Shown: in pieces, positions 1 to 5,900 of the stretch
Layout: each line of letters opens with the position of its first letter
Numbering within the stretch: position 1 is the first letter of the stretch
From: Segatella salivae DSM 15606
Lineage (GTDB): Bacteria; Bacteroidota; Bacteroidia; Bacteroidales; Bacteroidaceae
DNA: 12,974 nucleotides
Assembly (NCBI RefSeq): GCF_000185845.1
Contig: NZ_GL629647.1
Location: 658,402-671,375 of the forward strand
Direction: 5' to 3'
Notes under the pieces: model-generated
Database searches by the model: none
Told to the model about the DNA's origin: nothing
The model's input: only the letters and a program-made list of their open reading frames with translations
Translations under genes and position numbers: made by a program

Positions 1-416
1 AAGGCGAAAAAGAAAATTTTGGTGCTTAAGCGCGGCGCGGAAAGACAAAAAAGAGATTTTGGTGCTTAAGCGCGGCGCGGAAAGACAAAAAAGAGATTTT
101 TAGTGCTTAAGCGCGGCGCGGAAAGGCGAAAAAGAGATTTTAGGTGCTTAAGCGTGACGCAGAAAGACAAAAATAGGAAAAAACATGCTTCTGAACATTT
201 CAGAAAGACCAAAATGAAGTTTTTCATGCTTCTGCACACTGCAGAAAGACAAAAGAGAGATTTTTCATGCTTCTGCACACTGCAGAAAGACAAAAAAGAA
301 GTTTTTCACGCTTCTGAACGTTTCAGAAACACCAAAAAGAAGTTTTTCATGCTTCTGAACATTTCAGAAAGACCAAATGGAGGTTTTTCGCGCTTCTGAA
401 CGTTTCAGAAAGACTT
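1..416. repeat. Tandem array of 41-bp units with inner inverted repeats
   Basis: About ten head-to-tail units begin at 22, 62, 103, 144, 185, 226, 267, 308, 349 and 390. The first spacing is 40 bp and all others are exactly 41 bp. A partial unit at 1-21 shows the array continues beyond the left edge. Each unit has a conserved GCTT start, a 17-nt symmetric segment, an AAAGAC-type stretch and an A-rich then T-rich tail. Units 1-4 have a GC-rich core (GCGC-G-GCGC, or GCGT-G-ACGC in unit 4). Units 5-10 have TTCTGAA-nnn-TTCAGAA, or TTCTGCA-nnn-TGCAGAA in units 6 and 7. The period is not a multiple of three, so the open frames across it (66-293 minus, 103-399 plus) are low-complexity read-throughs. 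There are no unique spacers, so it is not a CRISPR array. Function unknown. Confidence 0.95.
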
Positions 417-420
417 AAAA

Positions 421-514
421 AGGAAGAATTGCCGTTAGCGCATAACTTTCTGTTACGATATAGTGTGAAAAGAAGGGAGGTGTCGCGCAATTTTAGGCAC
501 ATTGCGTTTGGGGC
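421..514. other. Spacer between repeat array and first gene
   Basis: No coding frame or TAnnTTTG promoter box is visible here. The only structure is the inverted repeat at its right end, listed separately. The segment separates the 41-bp array from the 3' end of the winged-helix gene. Confidence 0.6.
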
Positions 515-520
515 CTAAAA
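491..520 (-). terminator. Possible weak terminator hairpin overlapping a stop codon
   Basis: Perfect 8-bp inverted repeat TTTTAGGC (491-498) / GCCTAAAA (513-520) with a 14-nt loop; it overlaps the TAG stop at 515-517. A competing 6-bp stem (486-491 with 501-506) shares part of it. On the minus strand no U-run follows the second arm, so this may be a 3'-end structure rather than a true intrinsic terminator. Confidence 0.3.
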
Positions 521-859
521 ATCGTCAAATAAAGACAAAGATTGGTCAACAGCAGCTTCCTGTGAACTCTCCTTTTCATCATATTCATCTTGAAATTGCA
601 ACATTAGTTGTTGAGAATGTTCATTACGCAAATTAATACGATACACGCCGCGCAAATCAGTTCGCTCTATAATGGAATCAACACACTTAGAATTGCGTTT
701 CAGATATTGGCCTACATAAGCATAAACCTCATCGAAACTGACATTAGAAAACAAGGTGTTATGGGCATTGTGAACATGGCGTGCAATCTTCTTGACCGAC
801 AATCCATCATTGCCAGCCTCAGCTAAAACTTTTAATATTTCGTTATTGTAGATTTGCAT
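515..859 (-). CDS. Small winged-helix-like protein with acidic C-terminal tail
   Basis: 114 residues from the ATG at 859; a TTG six bases upstream would add two residues, but the ATG is preferred. Residues 4-78 alternate helices and strands and end in a VYRIN-type strand, a pattern resembling a winged helix of the HARE-HTH type (the fold of the Firmicutes RNA polymerase delta subunit). This is judged by eye. Residues 91-114 form an acidic tail with nine Asp/Glu and one Lys, ending FDDF. No enzyme motif, signal peptide or membrane segment is seen. It lies directly downstream of a gene for a Lys/Ala-tailed winged-helix protein, with a terminator hairpin between them and no promoter box of its own. 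A conserved hypothetical protein; a DNA- or RNA-polymerase-associated role is plausible but unproven. Confidence 0.75.
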   Translation of the reverse strand: MQIYNNEILKVLAEAGNDGLSVKKIARHVHNAHNTLFSNVSFDEVYAYVGQYLKRNSKCVDSIIERTDLRGVYRINLRNEHSQQLMLQFQDEYDEKESSQEAAVDQSLSLFDDF

Positions 860-868
860 AACCAATCG

Positions 869-908
869 AAAAAAAGGGGAACTGAACGCTTATAGTCAGT
901 TCCCCTTT
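869..908 (-). terminator. Strong intrinsic terminator or attenuator hairpin
   Basis: Perfect 13-bp inverted repeat (873-885 with 896-908, core GGGGAACTGA) with a 10-nt loop, followed on the minus strand by a run of seven T (869-875). It ends transcription of the DUF2582 gene. Its U-run finishes only 9 bases before the ATG at 859 of the next gene, so it may also control read-through. A second inverted repeat, AATATTC/GAATATT (919-925, 934-940), lies just upstream at the DUF2582 stop codon. Confidence 0.85.
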
Positions 909-938
909 CTCTTGACTCAATATTCTCTTCAGTGAATA

Positions 939-1235
939 TTATGCGAGTGTCATCAAATTGTTCTCGTCCTTAACTTTGCCCTCTTTGAAGAGCCAGCCAA
1001 TACCGAGATAAACTTCTTCGGTGCTAATCTTTGCAGCTTTAGCAATCTCAACTACAGAGAGAGCCTTACCTGTTGATGCCAAAGCCTGGTAAACATCACC
1101 GGCACGGAAACCTACACTTTCAGCATTGATAGACAATACAGACTCTTTTGCTGTGGTCTTCTTGGGCGCAGCGGCCTTCTTTGTTGCAGCCTTCTTTGCA
1201 GGCGCAGCCTTTGTTGTTGCTTTCTTTTCTGCCAT
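939..1235 (-). CDS. DUF2582-type winged-helix protein with Lys/Ala-rich tail
   Basis: 98 residues from the ATG at 1235; an upstream in-frame TTG at 1244 is less likely. Residues 1-30 are almost entirely Lys, Ala, Thr and Pro with repeated AAPKK/ATKKA motifs, like the tails of histone H1 and of bacterial histone-like proteins. Residues 38-98 match the small DUF2582 winged helix: a GDVYQAL helix, a VVEIAKAA recognition-type helix, the hallmark EEVYLGIGWLFKEGKV, and a final short strand. No signal peptide or membrane segment is present, so it is cytoplasmic. The tail suggests non-specific DNA or RNA binding, so a nucleoid-associated role is inferred; the family has no established function that I know of. 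It has its own promoter box at 1304-1311 and a terminator at 869-908. Confidence 0.85.
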   Translation of the reverse strand: MAEKKATTKAAPAKKAATKKAAAPKKTTAKESVLSINAESVGFRAGDVYQALASTGKALSVVEIAKAAKISTEEVYLGIGWLFKEGKVKDENNLMTLA

Positions 1236-1303
1236 AACTAACAAATTAATTAATCTTTATCATAAATGTGAGCGTATCATGTCAAACATTTAAGTTGACA
1301 GCA

Positions 1304-1311
1304 CAAAAGTA
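1304..1311 (-). promoter_or_regulatory. Bacteroidetes -7 box upstream of the DUF2582 gene
   Basis: TACTTTTG on the minus strand matches TAnnTTTG and lies 68 bases before the ATG at 1235, leaving an AT-rich leader of about 60 nt. No good -33 TTTG is visible at the usual distance. Confidence 0.55.
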
Positions 1312-1335
1312 ATTATTATTTTTTAAATCGACTAA

Positions 1336-1359
1336 GCTTATGTAAGAAAACTTACAAGC
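1336..1359 (-). other. Hairpin downstream of aspS
   Basis: TGTAAG (1341-1346) and CTTACA (1351-1356) pair around an AAAA loop. The stem can extend through GCTT/AAGC with a 2-nt bulge. It lies between the aspS stop codon and the DUF2582 promoter and could end aspS transcription, but no U-run follows on the minus strand. Confidence 0.35.
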
Positions 1360-1398
1360 CCTTATCTTAGAGAGCTATTTTCTTGACATATATCAACA

Positions 1399-3156
1399 TT
1401 ACTCTTTGATATCGAGCTTAAGCTGCAACTCGTCTAATTGTTTCTGATCTAACATTCCTGGAGCATCAAGCATCACGTCACGTCCACTATTGTTCTTCGG
1501 GAAAGCAATGCAGTCACGAATAGAATCGAGTCCGGCAAGGATACTTACAAAGCGGTCTAAGCCGAAAGCAAGGCCTGCATGAGGTGGTGCTCCATATTTG
1601 AAGGCATTCATCAAGAAACCAAACTGCGCCTCAGCTCGTTCTTTGGTAAAGCCAAGAACTTCAAACATCTTCTCCTGAAGTTGCGTGTCGTGGATACGAA
1701 GTGAGCCGCCTCCAACTTCAATACCATTGCAAACAAAGTCATAAGCTTTGGCACGCACCTTCTCGGGTTGGCTTTCAAGCAGTGGGATGTCGTCGGGATT
1801 AGGCATTGTAAATGGATGATGCGTTGCCATGAGACGCTGCTCTTCATCACTCCACTCAAACAATGGGAAATCAATAATCCAAAGGCATTTAAAGACGTTT
1901 TTATCGCGAAGGCCAAGTCGATCACCCATTTCAAGACGCAAAGCACAAAGCTGGATGCGTGTTTTATTGGCGTTGTCTCCACTAAGAATCAGCACAAGGT
2001 CGCCATCATTGGCTCCCATGACCTTCTTGATTTCAAGGAGTTCGTCTTCACTATAGAACTTGTCAATTGAACTCTTAATAGTTCCGTCGGTGTTATATTT
2101 AATGTAAACAAGTCCTTTCGCACCAACCTGTGGCCGCTTGACAAAGTCTGTCAACTCATTAAGTTGCTTGCGACTGTAGTCTGCACAACCTGGAACACAA
2201 ATACCACCAATATATTTCGCTTCATCAAACACTGAGAAAGTGCCCTTTCCAGCAAAAGCATCCTTGAGTTCAACAAACTCCATTCCGAAACGCAAATCAG
2301 GTTTATCACTACCAAAACGCTTCATTGCTTCGTGCCACGTCATTTGTTGTAGCTTGGGCAACTCAACTCCGCGAATCTCTTTGAACAAGTGGCGTGCCAT
2401 CTCTTCGAACAAATTGATGACATCATCTTGGTCAACAAAACTCATCTCACAATCGATTTGAGTAAACTCAGGCTGGCGATCGGCACGCAAATCTTCATCT
2501 CGGAAGCACTTTGCAATTTGGAAATAACGATCAAAGCCTGCAACCATCAACAATTGTTTCAGCGTTTGTGGACTCTGTGGAAGCGCATAGAACTGGCCAG
2601 GATTCATACGACTTGGAACAACAAAGTCGCGTGCCCCTTCTGGCGTACTACCAATAAGTATAGGAGTTTCTACTTCAATGAAGTTTTGAGAATCTAAGAA
2701 GTTGCGAATCAAAATTGTCATACGATGACGCAACTCTAAATTCTTTCGCACCGCATTTCGACGTAAATCAAGGTAACGATACTTCATACGGATGTCGTCA
2801 CCTCCATCTGATTCATCTTCAATGGTGAATGGAGGAGTTAATGAAGGTGAGAGAATTTGAAGTGTCTTTACTAAGATTTCAATATCACCTGTGTCAATCT
2901 TTGGATTCTTACTCTGGCGTTCACTGACAACACCCTTTATCTGGATGCAATATTCGCGACCGAGCTTGTTGGCAGCATCACAAAGAGAACGATCATCAGC
3001 TTCATTAAAAACAAGCTGTGTGATACCATAACGATCACGGAGATCAACAAAAGTCATACCTCCCATCTTTCTTGATCGCTGTACCCATCCAGCCAAAACT
3101 ACTTCTTTTCCGGCATCAGAGAGACGAAGCTCTCCACATGTATTTGTTCTATACAT
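1399..3156 (-). CDS. aspS: Aspartyl-tRNA synthetase (bacterial type)
   Basis: Charges tRNA-Asp with aspartate using ATP in the cytoplasm. The 585-residue length is normal for bacterial AspRS, which carries an inserted GAD domain. Order: an OB-fold anticodon-binding domain (about 1-110, with FVDLRDRYGITQLVF); the class II catalytic core beginning near YRYLDLRR (127-133); motif 2, FRDEDLRADRQPEFTQ (218-233); the GAD insertion in the middle third; and motif 3, GLAFGLDRF (about 528-536). The N-terminus MYRTNTCGELR aligns with the family start. Met31 sits where tRNA-discriminating enzymes usually have a hydrophobic residue and many non-discriminating ones have His; this weakly suggests the discriminating type. 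It is transcribed alone from a promoter box at 3192-3199. Confidence 0.98.
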   Translation of the reverse strand: MYRTNTCGELRLSDAGKEVVLAGWVQRSRKMGGMTFVDLRDRYGITQLVFNEADDRSLCDAANKLGREYCIQIKGVVSERQSKNPKIDTGDIEILVKTLQILSPSLTPPFTIEDESDGGDDIRMKYRYLDLRRNAVRKNLELRHRMTILIRNFLDSQNFIEVETPILIGSTPEGARDFVVPSRMNPGQFYALPQSPQTLKQLLMVAGFDRYFQIAKCFRDEDLRADRQPEFTQIDCEMSFVDQDDVINLFEEMARHLFKEIRGVELPKLQQMTWHEAMKRFGSDKPDLRFGMEFVELKDAFAGKGTFSVFDEAKYIGGICVPGCADYSRKQLNELTDFVKRPQVGAKGLVYIKYNTDGTIKSSIDKFYSEDELLEIKKVMGANDGDLVLILSGDNANKTRIQLCALRLEMGDRLGLRDKNVFKCLWIIDFPLFEWSDEEQRLMATHHPFTMPNPDDIPLLESQPEKVRAKAYDFVCNGIEVGGGSLRIHDTQLQEKMFEVLGFTKERAEAQFGFLMNAFKYGAPPHAGLAFGLDRFVSILAGLDSIRDCIAFPKNNSGRDVMLDAPGMLDQKQLDELQLKLDIKE

Positions 3157-3191
3157 AATACGTATGTGTTTATTATCTTTCTACTAAGTTG

Positions 3192-3199
3192 CAAAGTTA
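3192..3199 (-). promoter_or_regulatory. aspS promoter, -7 box
   Basis: TAACTTTG on the minus strand matches TAnnTTTG exactly and lies 35 bases before the aspS ATG, giving a leader of roughly 30 nt. No clear -33 element and no SD sequence before the ATG. Confidence 0.65.
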
Positions 3200-3293
3200 C
3201 AAAATAATATTGAATCTGAATACCAATCAAATGATTAAAACAAGAACATTATCATACTTCCAAACTAAAATAATAACCTTTATTATCTATATA

Positions 3294-3340
3294 CAAAAAG
3301 GAAACATTCCTCTATACGCATACAGAGAAGAACGTTTCCT
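3294..3340 (-). terminator. Terminator of the pdxS-pdxT operon
   Basis: An imperfect stem pairs AGGAAAC (3299-3305) with GTTTCCT (3334-3340) and continues inward through CTCT/AGAG with a mismatch and a bulge. On the minus strand it is followed by TTTTTG. It lies 46 bases past the pdxT stop codon. Confidence 0.75.
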
Positions 3341-3386
3341 GTTATAGAAACAAATGATTTGAACAACATTCTCAATGTTAGGGAAG

Positions 3387-3956
3387 TTATACGTTGCCTT
3401 GAATCATTTGCAAGAAGTATTTATGCACAAATGTGTTTTCAGTAAGTTCTGGATGAAAGGCTGTCACAAGTTGTTGGTTTTCACGAGCTGCAACAATTCT
3501 ACCATCTACCTCAGAAAGCACTCGAACACCATCATTTACCTTACTAATATAAGGCGCTCGGATAAAAGTCATGGGAACAATAACATCGGCAAACGAAGCT
3601 TCTGTATTGAAACTTCCCAATTGTCTGCCATAAGCATTCCGCTTAACCTCTATATCCATAGTAGCTATTCGCTCATTCGATTCATGCTCAACCTGCTTGG
3701 CCAATAGTATTAAGCCTGCACATGTGCCAAACACAGGAAGTCCGTTTTGAATAGCTTCACGTATAGGAAGCAAAAGATTCAGTTTGCCCAGTAAAGATGC
3801 TTGTACAGTACTCTCTCCTCCGGGAATAATCAAAGCATCTTTCGACTGTTGCCAATCTGCAAGCTGACGAACTTCAAAACTTTCGACACCTAATTGATGA
3901 AGCATCTGCCGATGTTCAACAAATGCCCCCTGTAATGCAAGAACTGCGATTCTCAT
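3387..3956 (-). CDS. pdxT: PLP synthase glutaminase subunit PdxT
   Basis: Class I glutamine amidotransferase that hydrolyses glutamine and passes ammonia to PdxS for ribose-5-phosphate-dependent synthesis of pyridoxal 5'-phosphate (PLP). At 189 residues it has the normal family length. Visible motifs are the N-terminal ALQGAFVEH, the oxyanion-region PGGEST (45-50), the nucleophile elbow FGTCAG with Cys79, and the C-terminal TAFHPELT with His168 and Glu170 completing the triad. Its ATG overlaps the pdxS stop codon as ATGA (3953-3956), so translational coupling is likely and would suit a fixed PdxS:PdxT ratio. It is the last gene of the operon and is followed by a terminator. Confidence 0.97.
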   Translation of the reverse strand: MRIAVLALQGAFVEHRQMLHQLGVESFEVRQLADWQQSKDALIIPGGESTVQASLLGKLNLLLPIREAIQNGLPVFGTCAGLILLAKQVEHESNERIATMDIEVKRNAYGRQLGSFNTEASFADVIVPMTFIRAPYISKVNDGVRVLSEVDGRIVAARENQQLVTAFHPELTENTFVHKYFLQMIQGNV

Positions 3957-4834
3957 TTTCCGCGTTCAGCCATTAGAAGTTCTATTTCATCTTCATTAAT
4001 CCCTACCATAGCCTCACCTAAATCTTCACTAAGTGCAGCGAGACAAGCAGGATCATTATAGTTAGTTACAGCTTGAACAATGGCAGCAGCACGCTTTTCA
4101 GGATTTCCACTCTTAAAGATTCCGCTTCCAACAAAAACTCCTTCTGCCCCCAAAAGCATCATCAATGCTGCATCTGCAGGTGTAGCAACACCGCCAGCGG
4201 CAAAGTTTACAACAGGCAAATGATTATGATCATGTACAAATTTAACAAGATCGTATGGTGCTTGTAACTGCTTAGCTGCTTCAAAAAGTTCATCTTCAGC
4301 CATACTTGATAGTCGATGAATCTCACCTTGCATCAATCGCATGTGACTTACAGCCTGTACAACATCGCCTGTACCAGGCTCACCCTTTGTGCGAATCATC
4401 GTTGCACCTTCTGCTATTCTACGCAAGGCTTCGCCTAAATTACGTGCTCCGCATACAAAAGGAACATTAAACTGAGTTTTATCAATATGATAAATATTAT
4501 CTGCAGGAGATAAAACCTCACTCTCATCAATATAATCTATGTCGATAGCTTGAAGTATCTGTGCCTCCGCAATATGTCCAATTCGGCACTTAGCCATAAC
4601 TGGAATACTTACGGCTTCTTGGATACCTTTAATCATCTTAGGGTCACTCATTCTTGACACCCCTCCTGCTGCCCTAATGTCTGCAGGGATTCTTTCTAAT
4701 GCCATCACAGCACATGCACCGGCAGCTTCTGCAATTTTCGCTTGTTCGGGAGTTGTTACATCCATTATAACACCACCCTTCAACATCTGTGCAAGGTTCC
4801 GATTTAATTCTTGACGTTCATTCTTATTATTCAT
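3953..4834 (-). CDS. pdxS: PLP synthase synthase subunit PdxS
   Basis: Builds PLP from ribose 5-phosphate, glyceraldehyde 3-phosphate and ammonia in the DXP-independent pathway; it forms the synthase core that binds PdxT. 293 residues from the ATG at 4834, which aligns with the N-terminus of the well-known PdxS proteins. The in-frame ATG at 4861 would add nine Asn/Lys-rich residues and overlap the upstream stop codon by 8 bp; it is a real alternative. Catalytic positions are present: Asp25 in GGVIMDV, Lys82 in PVMAKCRIGH and Lys150 in RTKGEPGTG; the phosphate-binding NFAAGGVATPAD and GVFVGSGIF loops are intact. It follows the ThiD-AraC gene closely (19 bases, or overlapping with the longer start) and overlaps pdxT by 4 bp. 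Confidence 0.97.
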   Translation of the reverse strand: MNNKNERQELNRNLAQMLKGGVIMDVTTPEQAKIAEAAGACAVMALERIPADIRAAGGVSRMSDPKMIKGIQEAVSIPVMAKCRIGHIAEAQILQAIDIDYIDESEVLSPADNIYHIDKTQFNVPFVCGARNLGEALRRIAEGATMIRTKGEPGTGDVVQAVSHMRLMQGEIHRLSSMAEDELFEAAKQLQAPYDLVKFVHDHNHLPVVNFAAGGVATPADAALMMLLGAEGVFVGSGIFKSGNPEKRAAAIVQAVTNYNDPACLAALSEDLGEAMVGINEDEIELLMAERGK

Positions 4835-4853
4835 ATTCTTTGTATTAATTAAA

Positions 4854-5804
4854 TTATTCATGTTGAAGTTTTCTATATTCTGAAGGAGAAATCCCTTTTA
4901 TTTTATGGAAAAACTTAGAAAAATGAGCTTGATTGGAAAAGCCAAACTCATAGGCAAGCTGTTGAATTGTTTTAGATGTTTCTGCCGTAAGAGATTTGGA
5001 TAGCTGATCAACTATATAATCATCAATAATTGCTTTTGGTGACTTTGAAACCACGCGTTTACAAACCTGAGCTAAGTATCGTGCAGAAACATTCATACAA
5101 TTAGCATAAAAAGCAACATCACTGTTTGTCTGATAATTCTGATGTACTAAGTGGATAAACTCGTGAAACAATTCTAAACTCCTACCATTAAGTGGGCTTG
5201 GCGAAACCATTGATTGTTCAACATACTTTCGGGCAAGCTGAAAAGCCTCTTCATTAGACTTTCCTTTCTGCAAATAAACAGCTACAGCACTGGTAAAAAC
5301 ATTCCGAACACCATGTCGTTTGATATCTTCTATGAAGTAAACATTAGGGAATGAGCACTCACCTAAAAGCAAATCATTCTCTGAATGCTGAATAATAATA
5401 ACAGAACAAAGTGGTAAGAGACATGATCTAATCTGCGAGATAACATCTCGACTCATCAATTTCTCCTTCAAAAAAGAACTGATAACGGGGTCAAAAACAA
5501 CATGCTTTGGCTTATACTTCACAATCGTATTGACAATAACATTCAACATTTCAACACTCCGAATCATACCTATTTTGATTACAGTAGGTTGAACATCATT
5601 GACAATTGCCTCTATCTGAGCTGCAACAATATCACATGGGATATCATAAAAACACTGGATGCCAAGCGTGTTCTGAATCGTTATTGTCGTTATTGCAGAC
5701 ACTGCATGACAACCTAATGCAGTTATCGTTCTTACATCTGCTTGCAAACCTGATTCACCAGTGCCGTCACTTCCCGTTATTGTTAATATCGCAGTCTGAT
5801 TCAT
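4854..5804 (-). CDS. Degenerate ThiD-like domain fused to AraC DNA-binding domain
   Basis: 316 residues from the ATG at 5804; the frame extends to 5846 but family alignment favours MNQTAILTITGSD. Residues 4-200 resemble the ThiD/PdxK-type hydroxymethylpyrimidine kinase fold: ILTITGSDGTGESGLQAD (6-23), a QNTLGIQ loop (44-50) and IKIGMIRS (76-83). However, the segment carrying the KGGH motif is missing, and the catalytic HGTGCTLSA loop has become HGVRNVFTSA (164-173), so kinase activity is unlikely. Residues 225-316 are an AraC-type double HTH ending in FGFSNQAHFSKFFHKIKGIS (287-306). Directly upstream of pdxS and almost surely co-transcribed with pdxS-pdxT. Inferred role: a regulator that uses a dead kinase pocket to sense a B6 vitamer or a thiamin pyrimidine. 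Ligand and targets are unknown. Confidence 0.9.
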   Translation of the reverse strand: MNQTAILTITGSDGTGESGLQADVRTITALGCHAVSAITTITIQNTLGIQCFYDIPCDIVAAQIEAIVNDVQPTVIKIGMIRSVEMLNVIVNTIVKYKPKHVVFDPVISSFLKEKLMSRDVISQIRSCLLPLCSVIIIQHSENDLLLGECSFPNVYFIEDIKRHGVRNVFTSAVAVYLQKGKSNEEAFQLARKYVEQSMVSPSPLNGRSLELFHEFIHLVHQNYQTNSDVAFYANCMNVSARYLAQVCKRVVSKSPKAIIDDYIVDQLSKSLTAETSKTIQQLAYEFGFSNQAHFSKFFHKIKGISPSEYRKLQHE

Positions 5805-5822
5805 TAAATTAGAAATTAGATT

Positions 5823-5830
5823 ACAAAGTA
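5823..5830 (-). promoter_or_regulatory. Possible -7 box before the ThiD-AraC/pdx operon
   Basis: TACTTTGT on the minus strand is one base short of the TAnnTTTG spacing and lies 18 bases before the ATG at 5804, just after the amylase terminator. The position is right for an operon promoter but the match is imperfect. Confidence 0.35.
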
Positions 5831-5842
5831 AAAGAATAAATT

Positions 5843-5889
5843 GCACAAAAAGAAATGATGTTCTCCTTTTGACAAGGAAAACATCATTT
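5843..5889 (-). terminator. Terminator of the fabD-amylase operon
   Basis: A 16-bp stem with one mismatch (5853-5868 with 5874-5889) around a 5-nt loop is followed on the minus strand by TTTCTTTTTG. It starts 12 bases past the stop codon of the GH13 fusion gene. Confidence 0.9.
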
Positions 5890-5900
5890 TAAATAAACTT

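Noticed and set aside
66..399. Open frames on both strands across the repeat array (75 and 98 residues)
   Set aside because: The 41-bp period shifts frame at every unit, the products are low-complexity repeats, and no promoter box precedes them.
22..416. CRISPR-like array
   Set aside because: Units are contiguous tandem copies with no unique spacers, and no cas gene is present.
1611..2697. Several open frames of 70-120 residues on both strands inside aspS
   Set aside because: They are shadows of the well-conserved aspS frame and show no recognisable motif.
4834..4861. Longer pdxS start at 4861
   Set aside because: Not excluded, but the extra nine Asn/Lys-rich residues lie outside the family N-terminus; the start at 4834 aligns better.
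5804..5846. Upstream extension of the ThiD-AraC frame as a signal peptide
   Set aside because: The hydrophobic MQFILLLC stretch comes from leader DNA that overlaps the candidate promoter; the protein is a cytoplasmic regulator starting at MNQ.
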